Shown: piece after piece, positions 20,037-30,118 of the stretch
How the letters are laid out: each line of letters starts with the position of its first letter
Numbering within the stretch: the stretch's first letter is position 1
Assembly (NCBI GenBank): GCA_018136815.1
Contig: CM030932.1
Span: 2,705,819 to 2,769,818 of the forward strand
Reading direction: 5' to 3'
Source: Isochrysis galbana
Lineage: Eukaryota; Haptophyta; Isochrysidales; Isochrysidaceae
DNA: 64,000 nucleotides
Notes under the pieces: model-generated
The model's database searches: none
What the model saw: only the letters and a program-made list of their open reading frames with translations
Told to the model about the DNA's origin: nothing
Position numbers and translations under genes: made by a program

Positions 20037-20388
20037 TGTCGGATCCAGAGTATTTCCACAATACTCTAGACGGATCCGATGGCTTGTGTGTCTTTTAACT
20101 TTAGGATGGGCATTGTTTCTTGAGGGGTGATCGCCGTTTACTTCGAGACTCTTCGTTGTGGCTTCGTTTCGGTTGGCTGCATTCTTCTCCGGACTCGTTT
20201 CTTTGATTGTGGCGACTGTTTACGTGAGTTTTCGGAGTGTCCCTTTGTTGACTGGGCGGTTTTTGTGAGTGATGTGTGATCGTGGCTTGTGTCGCCATGT
20301 AGCGCGCGCGCTCCCTCTCTCTTTCTCAAGACTGTGCTCTATGCCCCTCGAGACTTGCCACACGAACAAGCATTCGCTTGTTTCGACA
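20037..20388 (+). repeat. 5' long terminal repeat
   Basis: It begins TGTCGGATCCAGAGTATTTC and ends TTGTTTCGACA. It contains an inner near-palindrome (GGATCC...GGATCC around an AGAGTATT/AATACTCT stem). It carries a 13-bp insertion relative to the 3' copy and one A/G difference near its end. Confidence 0.9.
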
Positions 20389-21635
20389 GTTTGAAGACAT
20401 CCCCCACTCACTTGCACGCCCTCGCCGCGCCTCGCCGCCCATTGCGCCGCGCACGAGCCCATTCATGTGCATTGCGCGCATGCCCGGCTGCGCACCACTC
20501 GCTGCCCAACACCACCGGCCTGATGGGGTGAGCTTGGCTCGTCTCTTTGGCGCCGAGCGCGGTCAACCTGCCTTCCCTCGCCATTCCCCCACCCCTCGCC
20601 ACGCCTCCGCCTCTCCAAGCCTCCAAGCCTCCGCTTTCCACCCTACTCACCATTCTTCCCATCTTCATCTTCTCGCCTGCCCGTTGCCTTTCCCACATCT
20701 TCCTCCCTTCTTTCTCGGTGCTTGTTGGCTGAGCTCTTGCGAGCCTCAAGTTTTTAGGCTTTCTTTCTCTTGACTTCTTCCTTCTTGTCGTCCTCATTCT
20801 CATCAATCGGTTCGACGAAGATGGCTTGGTGTGTTGTTTGGTTCTGTGTTCCCGATCCCGACGTGCAGCCGCTTGCATGTCCGTTCGTTCGCGTTGAGTG
20901 GGCCGTTGGGTCTCTCTCGCTTTCTGCCTTGTCCTTGAGCTTTCTCTCGAGCTTTCTCTCGATCTTGCTCTCGATCGCGCGTTCATTTTCAGCGGCCTTC
21001 ATTCAGCCTCGGTCCTTGGTCAATCCTCCTCCCTCGATTGCGTCATGTTTTGAGCCGTGTTTCTGTTCTTGTTCGTTCTCGATTTGGCTACGGCCACCCT
21101 TCATTCTCAGTCCGGCTATGCGCCACCCAGTTCGGCTATTTGCCTCCAGGTTCCAGGTTCTCGATTCTCGATGATTCTTGTTTCATTCGGCTCTAAATAT
21201 GATGTATTCAAGGTACTAGGTTGATCGGGGTCGACGTTTGTTGGTTTCTGTCGATGTTCTCGAGTTCCGTTTCAAGTTCAAGTTCAAAGATTTGAGAGAA
21301 GACTCGGTTCTTGGTTGATTCTTGGGATTCCTTGACTCCCTTGTCACGTTGTTTGTTCGGATTGTGAGCTACCGTGCGTTCGGAGTGTGTTCGTGTGCCC
21401 GTAACGTTCTCATTAGGGATGTGCGCCCCGAGTGAGACTTGTCTTCAAACCAACAATGTGTTCTTCGTGTTGGTTTAACCCACTGAGTGCGCACACTCTT
21501 TGGGGTGAAAGGCAAGAGGGCCTCGTTCACTTGTGTTTGTTTGTGCATGTCAGACTTGCGTGTGCCTCATGGGGACGCCTGTGAGTGTGCTGTACAAGTT
21601 TGACTCGCGCGGACGCTCGACATTTAGTCGGGGGG

Positions 21636-21974
21636 TGTCGGATCCAGAGTATTTCCACAATACTCTAGACGGATCCGATGGCTTGTGTAGGATGGGCATT
21701 GTTTCTTGAGGGGTGATCGCCGTTTACTTCGAGACTCTTCGTTGTGGCTTCGTTTCGGTTGGCTGCATTCTTCTCCGGACTCGTTTCTTTGATTGTGGCG
21801 ACTGTTTACGTGAGTTTTCGGAGTGTCCCTTTGTTGACTGGGCGGTTTTTGTGAGTGATGTGTGATCGTGGCTTGTGTCGCCATGTAGCGCGCGCGCTCC
21901 CTCTCTCTTTCTCAAGACTGTGCTCTATGCCCCTCGAGACTTGCCACACGAACAAGCATTCGCTTATTTCGACA
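21636..21974 (+). repeat. 3' long terminal repeat
   Basis: It matches the 5' LTR except for the 13-bp indel and a substitution (CGCTTATTTC versus CGCTTGTTTC). This points to a fairly recent insertion. It is followed at once by the GGGGA target duplication. Confidence 0.9.
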
Positions 21975-21979
21975 GGGGA

Positions 21980-23179
21980 CAGCGGAGGGGAAGGAGAGTA
22001 GACCTTCAGTGGAGACCAAGCTTGGTTTTGAAGCCCAATGAGAGTTTTGGCTCCTTTTGCCTCTTGCGGGGCAAAAACAAAACTCTCGACGCACCCGGTG
22101 GCCTCCGATAGCCGAAGTACTCAGTTGACGCTGGAGCCGAAAGCTCGGTCAAGACGAAGTCTACAGCCTTGGCCATAGTGGGAGCTAAGGATCTCAAGAC
22201 TGAGTTGGGACTATCCTTCAGTTGGTGGGAAGTCCCAATCCTTCACTCTCGAAAGTTGTGTGGCTTTCAAGCTCAGGGTCCTACAAATACACCCAAATCG
22301 TAGGACGCGGTCCTATAATGTAGGACGGAACTTTTTGGCCGTGGTAGTAGCCCTTGGTTAGGTAGAGGAACCATACATAAGAACATAAGAACCACGCATA
22401 AGATTCATCGTAACCGCATCGTAAGTAAGATTAAGGATTAAGGTGTGAATGAGCACGGTACGAGTTCAGTGCTCGCAAATTGGGACGGTCATCCCCCTGC
22501 CTGCCAAGTGGCGTGGCATCGCAGGGGGGTGAGCGGCGAGCGGTTCCCTTCCTCTTCCCCCAGCTCCGTGGGGGGTGGGGGGACGGGGGACGGGAGAGCG
22601 GGAGAGGGAGAGAGGGAGAGGGGGGAGAGAGCGTGCCCTCCCCCATGCCAAGTATAGACTTAGTTTTGACGACGTTGAGAATAAATATATACATAAATTT
22701 GTAGGGCGTAGGGCGGGCGTAGAGGTAGAGGTAGAGCATCTTGTTGGCTAGCATCTGCATCTGCATCTAGCATGCCTAATACATCATACATCATGCATGC
22801 TGCATGCTGCATGCCTAGCCACAAACGACACATACATACACTGGACGAGTCATGCGCCAACCACGCACACCCCCTACACACCCCCATCGCGGGGTAGGGG
22901 CTCCCTTTGCCCATGAAGGCTACGAGGCTACGGTTCCACAGGACTTTGGTCAAACCAAGACAACAAAATAACAAGAGAGCTCTAGAGCTAACACTCTAAA
23001 GATCTAGAGTAAAGATACGAGTCTCAACGTCTTTCCTCTCCCGCTCTCTTTAGGCGGGAAGCCAGCGTCAGTCAACCGTCTCAGAGAAAGAGAGTACTAC
23101 TACAGTACGAGTCCTCCTCTCTAACGACAACATCTTAGGGAAGTAGGGGAGAGAGCGAGTGCGCCACGGGCGGAACTTG
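21980..23179. other. Region between the LTR element and MsrA
   Basis: 22040-22330 has several possible stem-loops (GCCTCTTGCGGGGCAAAAAC; GTAGGAC...GTCCTA three times at 22300-22335). The minus frame at 22197-22006 is coding-like but unrecognised. 22555-22640 is a GA/GGGGA tract. 22745-22815 has GCATCTGCATCT and CATGCATGCTGCATGCTGCA repeats. The last 80 bases form a GA-rich leader before the MsrA start. Confidence 0.4.
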
Positions 23180-24138
23180 ATGAGCGTCCGGCGGCTCCGA
23201 GGGGTTGGAGCGGCGGCGGTGGGGCTGATTCTGCCTGCGTGCGCGTACGCCAGCACGCGCGGACCCGCGAGCATGATGAGCAACGGTGGCACCCCACCTA
23301 TCGCGCTGCCTGTCGGGGGCAGATCGAGGCGAGGAGCATTCTCTGACTACTCTCTGCTTGCTGGCCGTGGCTTCGGCTGCATCAAAAGTTTTGGGCGCGA
23401 GGCGGGCGAGTTCGCCCTGCAAGGAATTATTCCTCGCATCTCGCGCGACGGCTACGAGGTGGCCACGTTCGCAGGTGAGGCGAGAATGGCCTCGCTGCTG
23501 CACACTCCCAAGAGCTCACCTCATGTCTGCCCTGATACTGATGCAGGTGGATGCTTCTGGGGGACCGAGCTCCACTTCCAGCGAATGGAAGGTGTGGTTG
23601 CCACGTGCGTCGGCTACACTCAGGGTCGGCTCGAAGTTCCCTCGTACGACGAGGTCTGCAGCGGTCGGACCGGCCACACAGAGGCTGTGCAGCTGATCTT
23701 TGATCCCAAGGAGACGTCATACCGTAAACTGTGTGAGAAGCTTCTGTCGATCATCGACCCGACGGCCCTCAATCGCGTCGGAAATGATGTGGGCACGCAA
23801 TATCGCCATGGCATCTACTTCCACTCGGAAGAGCAGAGACAGGCGAGTCGCACTGCTCGAAATCATGCCCATCCCTTCCGTTGTGGCACGTTGCTATGAA
23901 GCGAGACAAGCTTGGTCGCTCTCATTGTTGTTGTATGGACTCGCAGGTGGCGGAGTCGGTGCTCGCCGAAGCGCAGGAACGCGCTGGCAAGCGCACGGTT
24001 GTTACCGAGTTGGGGCCCGCTGCCCTCTTTTGGCCAGCGGAGGAAGTCCACCAGCAGTACTTGCAGAAAGGCGGCCGCTTTGGCAATCCACAAAAGGTCG
24101 ATAAGGGTTGTCGTGATTCAGTCAGATGCTATGGCTAG
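23180..24138 (+). CDS. msrA: Peptide methionine sulfoxide reductase A
   Basis: MsrA reduces methionine-S-sulfoxide in proteins. Three exons were read: 23180-23474, 23547-23842 and 23947-24138 (783 nt, 260 residues). Intron 1 (72 bp) is GTGAGG...GATGCAG, phase 1. Intron 2 (104 bp) is a GC-AG intron, CAG|GCGAGT...CTCGCAG, phase 0; no in-frame GT donor fits. The joined protein has FAGGCFWGTELHFQ with the catalytic Cys at GCFWG, then VGYTQG, RTGHTEAVQ, GTQYRHGIYFHSEEQ, FWPAEEVHQQYLQKGGR and the C-terminal KGCRDSVRCYG typical of plant/algal forms. The first ATG is at 23180. The N-terminal 95 or so residues start with a hydrophobic segment ending ACAYAS, compatible with a signal or bipartite plastid leader. 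Confidence 0.93.
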
Positions 24139-24654
24139 AGCCTCCCAGGAAGGCATGAATATGTCAGGTTCTCGGAGGCAGGAAATGAACAATCGAATAC
24201 CGCATATTGGTCGCTGAGAGAGAGTGTTCTACGCCATCCATGATCATTTACGGTCCTTGTCGCGGGTGGTTTTTCGTGATGGGTGCACTGTAGAACTTAT
24301 AGTGGGGTGAATGGAGGGAGAGGACCGCATGAGACGAGCCGTGATCTCCCCTTCTCCTCTTGTTTGTTTGTGTAAGTCCACGCAACCCCCCCATGTTTTG
24401 TGTTTGTTTTGTCTTATCGATGCATTACGCCATCCGGTTCGACCCCAGCGCCATGTGCCCGAGGATGTCCCCCCCCGCGCTGGATGGTTCGCCCCCACCG
24501 TGCGGGAGGGTTCCCCCTTTCTCTCCGATCGTTGCTCCATTCCCTCGCGTCTTCCTCGTTATCGCAGCGCGGGCCAGACCGGCATTTGCCAGCAATAGTC
24601 AACAGTGCAAGCAGCACTCGCATGTCGACTTGTAAATTGCAAGAAAAAGACCCC

Positions 24655-24845
24655 CGCTACATTCACATAAAAAAAAACCTTTTAATATTCTCGCCTCGCA
24701 CGTGGCACTGGTCGCATATCCGTAGCCACGCCCATACCCCTTCCTCTCCCTCACTTCCCGCCTTGCGGCAACTCCCCTCGTGCTCTACTTAGGGGCCCGG
24801 GACCTGCGGGGTTCACGGGTTGGGCGGAGTGCGCCTGCCCCCAGC
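24655..24845 (-). repeat. Dispersed repeat family A, copy 2
   Basis: The reverse complement matches 2366-2530 over most of its length, including CCCCTAAGTAGAGCACGAGG, GCCGCAAGGCGGGAAGTGAG and GGCGTGGCTAC, then GCGAGAATATTAAAAGG plus a T-run. Confidence 0.8.
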
Positions 24846-24964
24846 GGGAGAGACGCCCGACGTGAAAAAAAAACAGCACTAAGGCCACTAACGCACAGAT
24901 ACGCTCGAGCCCCCGAGCACTAGTGACACAAGACACGCACACACTATCAAAGGACTTAAAACGT

Positions 24965-25210
24965 CTCATCAACAGGCCTGTCCAAAAACCCCGCACTCTG
25001 AATCGGGCCCGACGTAGTGCACCTGGGCTGGACCCTGGAATACGAAGATAAAGTAGGACTGAGGGGGGGGAGGGGAAGGGGAAGAGGCGGAGGGGAAGGA
25101 GATAAGGGCGATGTCGGTAGTAAGGTTAAGGTAGAGAAACCTAGACCGTAGTCTACTACGCCGCAGTAGGTGTGTTCGCCCAAAATCTTCAGATTTTTTT
25201 TTGAGTCAGG
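24965..25210 (+). repeat. Dispersed repeat family B, single copy
   Basis: It shares CACTCTGAA(C/T)C(A/G)GGCCC and GTAGTGCACCTG near its start with the left arm of the 4203-4625 palindrome. A purine-rich GGGGAAGGGG middle, an AAGGGCGATGTCG line, and ATCTTCAGA plus a T-run at the end follow the same order. Confidence 0.75.
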
Positions 25211-25888
25211 GTGGTGAATACTCAGCTCATGCCAGATGGCAGAATCTGAGGGTGACCGGCGGGCCCCCCGGAGGGGAGTTGGAGCCCTGGGGGGGAGGCA
25301 CGAGGCGCCTGCCCCATGTGTACTAAGTATAAAATTACTACTAGTTTGTAGCAATATCGACGAAGAAGAGAGCCCGCCTTGCCGTGGCGCTAGTTGGTCG
25401 GCCTTTGTTTGCGCGATATGTCCTCTACGCTACCACTTGCTACCTCGTAATCGCAATGTGCACGGTCTACCTGTACTTTTTGTCCTCTTGTTTTTGCTGA
25501 TTCTAGTGGTATCGCGATGCAGGTCGCACGTGTTGCTGCCGTTACACCCTGCCAATTTGTGTTGCCCTACGCTGCACTCTAATACAACACTCCTGTATCA
25601 TATCACAGCCAATACTGATACAAACAGCGGCACTCCGGCGCCAACCCTCGCGGCTCGGCTCGTCGCTGCTCCAGCGTCAGCCTAACTGGTAGTCGCTTGC
25701 CATCTTTGGGAAGAAATACAACGGAAGCGCTTGTGCTCGGCAACGCACACAAGACTCACACATTGGTACGCGCGTTTCGGTGCAGCTGTGTGGGTGTGTG
25801 GGCATGAGGATTGGCGTCTGATTGTTCATGGCGACGGCAGCATGCGGACCCCCAAGCGAAGAATGCGAACGGCGATTTGCGGTGGCAT

Positions 25889-27661
25889 CTATGATATGGC
25901 GCTCGCTTGGAGGATCCAATGGACTGCCACTCCAATGGCCTGCCCGAGCATCAGCGTCACTGTGGCGTACCGTGCCGCATGAGCAAGTGACAGCAGCCGA
26001 AGTTCGTTAACAAAGGACGAGACCGTCGAGAGGGATCCTGCGGCACCGAGCGACACCGCAGCTAGCAAGGCCTGAGCGACTACAACATTCTCAGATCCTG
26101 GATGCGCCCCACCTGCCCCATCCACGGCGACGCCACTGCCTGTAGCACCGCTGATAGATGGAGCCGGCCGCAAGAGCGCGGCGCATGTTGCACTAAGTAT
26201 CGATCCACAGACATTACAGAGCAGTGTGTACATCGGGAAACGCGGGTGGTGCCGGTTTCGGAAAGAAAGTAAGTATCGAGCAAGAGCAAATGGAGGTGAG
26301 AGCAGAAGTGCGACCAAAACCCTCAAAGCGCTGAAGTCGTCGGCCATCGCCGACATCACCGCGGCCACAGTGCAGCTGCAGAGTGCAAGCGTGATCGCAA
26401 AAAGAGAGACTGGAAGTTTCCATGTATTGAATAGAGGGAATGCGGTCTGCTCTCGTGCGATGGGGGGCACCGGATGTGCAATCACATAGCTGAGCGAGCG
26501 ACCAAACGAGCGGCGGAGCGAAGGGCCAATTGAGCCATACGGAGGGGAAGGCCCCGCTCCGGGGAGTGCGCCTTCCGCATCCTCCGCCGACATCTCGTGA
26601 GCAAGATCGGAGTCGTCGACTTCCTCGATTGGAATCTCGGCTAGGGAAGAAGCTAACGACGACCGGACTTCTAGTGACCCATCCGCCTTTTTGGCTTGGC
26701 CGCTATAAAGCCGCGTGGCGCTGGCCAACCCCTCAGTGATGCTCGCGACATCGGGCCCGAGTTGCCCTACTTCCCGATTCAAATGCTCCATGCCGGTGCG
26801 CGTCGTCCCTGTCGAGATTGTGTGCGAGGCTGGCACTAGTGCTCCTGGGACTGAGCTTGCTAGCGTTGGCCCCTCGCTCTGTGTGGGAGCAAGTGGCGCT
26901 GTGGGAGCAAGTGGTGGTACGGTGGCCGCATCCAAAAGTTCGCGTACCCGCGACGGTACGAGCTGCGAGCCCAGCAATCTCCCAAGATGAAGGCACGATG
27001 TAGAGGCCGCAAGACCGATGGCGAGACACATGATGGCACGATCATAAGCGCCAGTGACAAGGATCGCAGCAGCCGAAGCGTTCCATGACGAGAATGTTGT
27101 GAGGCAACCGCAAAAGCCAGTGGTGAACCCAACATAGAGGTTGGGGAATCTGGGCAAGACGTACGGTGACAAGCCTACGGCGACACCCATGAGAAACGCG
27201 CCGAGGCTGTTGGCGAGTAGGTCACGGAAAAGAACGTCATCCAGGCGAGACGACGGCGCGCTGGTGTCATCTGCGCCATGCGCTGCAGCTGCCGGTCTGT
27301 TGGGAGTGAGCCCTCTCGTGGCGGCGAGTTCGCCGCAGAAATATCGGGCTGTTGTGCCAGCGAGCGAGAAAAGGGCGACGCATGCGATGTTAGTGGCGTG
27401 CTGATGGGTGGCGGGGGTGTCTTTAGCATAGTAGTGCGAGAAGATCAGCACACCTTTGCGCCGCACCCGCTGGTGAGTGGTAGAGGTTGCGGAGGTGGCA
27501 GCGGCCTCGAGCGTGCGTGGCCGCTCGCTTGTGCGTGCGGCGGAGAATGGTTTTCTCACGTCGGGTTCAGTTCGTCCGAACATCGTGTGCAAGAGCGCTG
27601 CGTACAACAACGAGCACCGGCGCCTACTGTCCGCGCGAGACGAGGAAGCAGCAGTCTCCAT
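25889..27661 (-). CDS. Two-domain fluoride exporter (FEX/CrcB family)
   Basis: FEX proteins are plasma-membrane fluoride channels of eukaryotes; they carry two fused CrcB-like halves, where bacteria use a dimer. This is a single open frame of 590 residues. The first half (about 90-245) has LLANSLGAFLMGVAVGL (conserved Asn151) and TTGFCGCLTTFSSWN (180-194), the CrcB/FEX signature. The second half (about 420-590) has TLLCNVCGSILSA and GSLSTVSSFVNEL (542-554), matching the second FEX repeat. A Ser/Pro-rich cytosolic linker of about 170 residues separates the halves, longer than in yeast. The N-terminal 85 residues are Arg/Ser-rich and probably disordered. The ATG at 27661 is the first in frame. 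A later start is possible, but the membrane core is unambiguous. Confidence 0.9.
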   Translation of the reverse strand: METAASSSRADSRRRCSLLYAALLHTMFGRTEPDVRKPFSAARTSERPRTLEAAATSATSTTHQRVRRKGVLIFSHYYAKDTPATHQHATNIACVALFSLAGTTARYFCGELAATRGLTPNRPAAAAHGADDTSAPSSRLDDVLFRDLLANSLGAFLMGVAVGLSPYVLPRFPNLYVGFTTGFCGCLTTFSSWNASAAAILVTGAYDRAIMCLAIGLAASTSCLHLGRLLGSQLVPSRVRELLDAATVPPLAPTAPLAPTQSEGPTLASSVPGALVPASHTISTGTTRTGMEHLNREVGQLGPDVASITEGLASATRLYSGQAKKADGSLEVRSSLASSLAEIPIEEVDDSDLAHEMSAEDAEGALPGAGPSPPYGSIGPSLRRSFGRSLSYVIAHPVPPIAREQTAFPLFNTWKLPVSLFAITLALCSCTVAAVMSAMADDFSALRVLVALLLSPPFALARYLLSFRNRHHPRFPMYTLLCNVCGSILSATCAALLRPAPSISGATGSGVAVDGAGGAHPGSENVVVAQALLAAVSLGAAGSLSTVSSFVNELRLLSLAHAARYATVTLMLGQAIGVAVHWILQASAIS

Positions 27662-27934
27662 CGCTGCCGATGTAATGGCAAGCGTCAGGTTTTCTTGTTT
27701 TGGTTGTAGAGAGTAAAGAGATTATTTTCGCTACACGGCCTACGCATATTGTACACAAGGAGAAAGGGAGGGAGAAGGGAGAACAAAGTTCGAACCAAAG
27801 AAGCGCCTCCTTGCTCCTTAGTGTGAACGACGGTTACGGTGAAACCGAATATTCACACTCAGGGAAGGATAGCCTTGTGTTTGGGTGTTTGGGTGGGTTG
27901 AGTGAGATGCCATCCCCATCCCCATCCCCGGGCT
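27662..27934. other. Upstream region of the FEX gene
   Basis: Short intergenic sequence; 27765-27785 is A/G-rich. A direct CCATCCCCATCCCCATCCCC run at 27909-27929 abuts the MSAPSS element. No gene was seen. Confidence 0.3.
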
Positions 27935-28325
27935 TGACGGATCCGAGGTTACCACTGCCTCAGATGGGAACAGAAGGGACGGAAGGGAAGCGGCGAGAGG
28001 CGCGGCGGAAGTTGGGGGGTGGCCAATGACGGGCTGGACCACCTCCTCAGCAGAGAAAGGCGGGAGGACGGGCTTGGGCGAGGGCGAGCGCGACGACGGA
28101 GCGGACATGGCTGGGCAGATCGGGTTGGATAGGTTGAGGCTTGGGGATTGGTGAGGTTTGGTATTGAGGTAGTGTTGAGAACGAGGGACGAGAACGGGAA
28201 CGAGAGCGACGAACGAAGAACGACAGACGACAGACGATTAGGGGCCGATGGACCGACGAGATGACACTACACTCACGTCAACACTCTCCACATTAACGTA
28301 TCCCTATCACGGAACGCACAGGAAC
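27935..28325 (-). mobile_element. MSAPSS retroelement-like 5' end, leader plus ORF start, copy 2
   Basis: The minus-strand ATG at 28108 opens MSAPSSRSPSPKPVLPPFSA and more than 50 residues shared with the 11391 copy, up to SSPG. Upstream, 28109-28325 is the leader also found at 12530-12745 and, more diverged, at 54836-55045. Its CTCTCGTTCCCGTTCTCGTC pyrimidine-rich part and Pro/Ser-rich ORF start resemble the 5' end of a LINE or LTR-element gag gene. No polymerase part is attached. Confidence 0.6.
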
Positions 28326-28799
28326 CCGCTGACAGATCGAACAAGGAAGAGAATGCCGACAAGAGAGCGACGGGGCGACGGACGATCCGACGGGGCGACA
28401 GTTACGCACAGGAATAAAGAGGGGGAATCTTTCGAAAAACCTTAAGTGATTTGATGAAGACCGAAGTAAAATAGCGCCACGGTATAATCCAACGGCCAAC
28501 ACCTGAGGGGGAATCAGGGTCACACAAGGGGGCGGTTCCTTGCACCGGCGATACCTGATCGCGCGACTTAGCCTAAAACGCGAGGAGCACGCAAGGAGGT
28601 AAGCCAGGTGAGGGGCAAGCAGGCGACAAAGGAGGCGATAAAGGAGGCGAGGGCAACAAGGGCGAATGGACGAATGTAGGACACTGCGACGGTGACTCGT
28701 GGCTAGCCTGCAAGGAGGGAACATAGAAACGCAAACAACTTCTAAAACAAAAAGGTCGATCGCGGATGCGACAGGGCTCAGTTCGAAGTGCCGGAAGTG

Positions 28800-29460
28800 G
28801 CATCCGGTGGCGGACGTTAGCGCGCGTGCGCTTTGGCTTTGGGGCGCCGCGGCTGCCGATTTCGACGCGGCTTGGGGGCGCGTCGTGCGCGATTGGCGTC
28901 GCTGGCTAGGCAGTTGCTGATTGTTTCGCGTATATACGTCGTTGCGCGGGCCGGGCACCCGGGCTAATTAATGCTAATCCACAAGAATGGTCTCGCAGCT
29001 CGCAGCGCGCCCGGGCCCGGGCTCGCTTCGACGTTCGAAGTTGGGCTCTCCGGGCCTCCGGTGGCCGGTGGCGGGCGTTACCGCGCGTGCGTGCTTTGGG
29101 GCGCCGCGGCTGCCGATTTCGACGCGGCTTGGCGGCTTGCGCTTGGGGGCGCGTCGTGCGCGATTGGCGTCGCTGGCTGGTGGCTGGTGGCTGGGCGGTT
29201 CCCGGCCCGGTTCTTGATTGTTTCCTATGTGGTATGTGGATGCGGCGGCGCCGCGGCTGCCTGCCGATATCGATATCGACGTGGCTTGGGCGGGACGCTT
29301 CGTTCGCGCTCGATTGGCGTGGCGGGCTCATCGGTGGATCGGTGGTGCCCGTTCCTGTGTATATATATGGGGCTTGGCGCGAGCTAGGCACCGGGCTGAT
29401 GACCAAGACCGGCTTCGCATCGCGCCCCGTCGTTTTGAATTTGGGCTCTCCGAGATAGTG
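28800..29460 (+). repeat. Locally amplified 110-120 bp unit, three diverged copies
   Basis: Units at about 28807-28920, 29075-29220 and 29240-29360 share GGCGCCGCGGCTGCCGAT, TCGACG(C/T)GGCTTGG and GCGCGATTGGCGTCGCTGGC. They are separated by partially matching spacers (TTGATTGTTTC; GGGCTCTCCG). Open frames across them are not consistent between copies, so they are treated as non-coding. Confidence 0.6.
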
Positions 29461-30118
29461 CTGACCCTATTTCCTATTCCTATTTTCATTTTTTGTTCTG
29501 CGTTATGCCGTTCTGCCGTTTTTGGGTTGTGCTTTATGCTTTATGCTTTGTTGTGGGGGCTCCCCGGCGGTGTTTGGGGCCCTTTTCACGCTGCGCTTCG
29601 AGAACCCGGACGGCACGCCGTACCACTTCCACGGCGCCGAATATGTGCTAGGGTGGTTTCAGGGGTTTCTACCGCTTTGGAGTATTTCACCTCTTAGAAG
29701 TTCAAATAGTGTTTGACCGCCCTAGAGAGAGCGCCTTGGGTGAGGGCCTAGGCAGCCAGGAGGGCGTGTACAGAAATACCGGGGGGAAGGACAAAGAGGT
29801 GCTGGAAGGAGTGGAGCAGATACGTGAGAGATGAGAGATGAGGTGTAAACTTTTGTAAACAGTAAATGGATAGGCGTTGCGAGAGGGCCGGCGAGAGAGC
29901 AGAGCTGGGGGGGCGGGGCAGGGGGACGATCCGTTGCAGCGCGCAGCGAGCGCCGTCCGCCGCACAGAGACAGAGGGAGAGAGAGCGGGTGGTGGTGGGA
30001 GAGAGAGAGGGAGGGAGCGAGGGAGGGAGGGAGGGAGGGAGAGAGAGAGAGGGAGGGAGGAAAGTAGGGAGAGAGGGAGAGGTCTCTAAAGTGTCGACAC
30101 CCTTCCCGCTGGGCGACG
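29461..30118. other. Upstream region and GA-rich leader of the 30119 gene
   Basis: 29460-29700 is unassigned. 29985-30090 is a nearly pure GAGAGGGAGGGAGG tract ending shortly before the ATG at 30119. Similar leaders precede other genes here. Confidence 0.4.

Larger units (their letters stand above)
20037..21974 (+). mobile_element. Complete non-autonomous LTR retrotransposon (TRIM/LARD-like)
   Basis: Two direct repeats, 20037-20388 (352 bp) and 21636-21974 (339 bp), are nearly identical. The 13-bp difference is an insertion of GTCTTTTAACTTT after 20090 in the 5' copy. Each starts TGTCG and ends CGACA, a 5-bp inverted terminal repeat with the canonical TG...CA ends. The element is flanked by GGGGA at 20032-20036 and 21975-21979, a 5-bp target-site duplication. 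TCGGGGGG just before the 3' LTR can serve as a short polypurine tract. The 1247-bp interior contains no gag or pol domain; its long antisense frame is low-complexity. A primer-binding site with the usual TGG start is not evident after the 5' LTR. Orientation is assumed from the polypurine tract. Confidence 0.9.
24139..25888. other. Intergenic with repeat families A and B
   Basis: Family A is inverted at about 24655-24845, starting with an A-run and TTTTAATATTCTCGCCTCGC. Family B is direct at 24965-25210, ending ATCTTCAGATTTTTTTTTGA. 24300-24600 has frames on both strands but no recognisable domain. 25320-25690 holds no supportable gene. Confidence 0.5.

Noticed and set aside
20408-20986. 192-codon antisense frame inside the LTR element, Arg/Ser/Glu-rich
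   Set aside because: Composition is that of a reverse-complemented CT-rich leader; no gag or pol motif and opposite to the presumed element orientation.
24420-24460. GGTTCGACCCC resembling a tRNA B box
   Set aside because: No A box at a suitable distance and no cloverleaf can be drawn.
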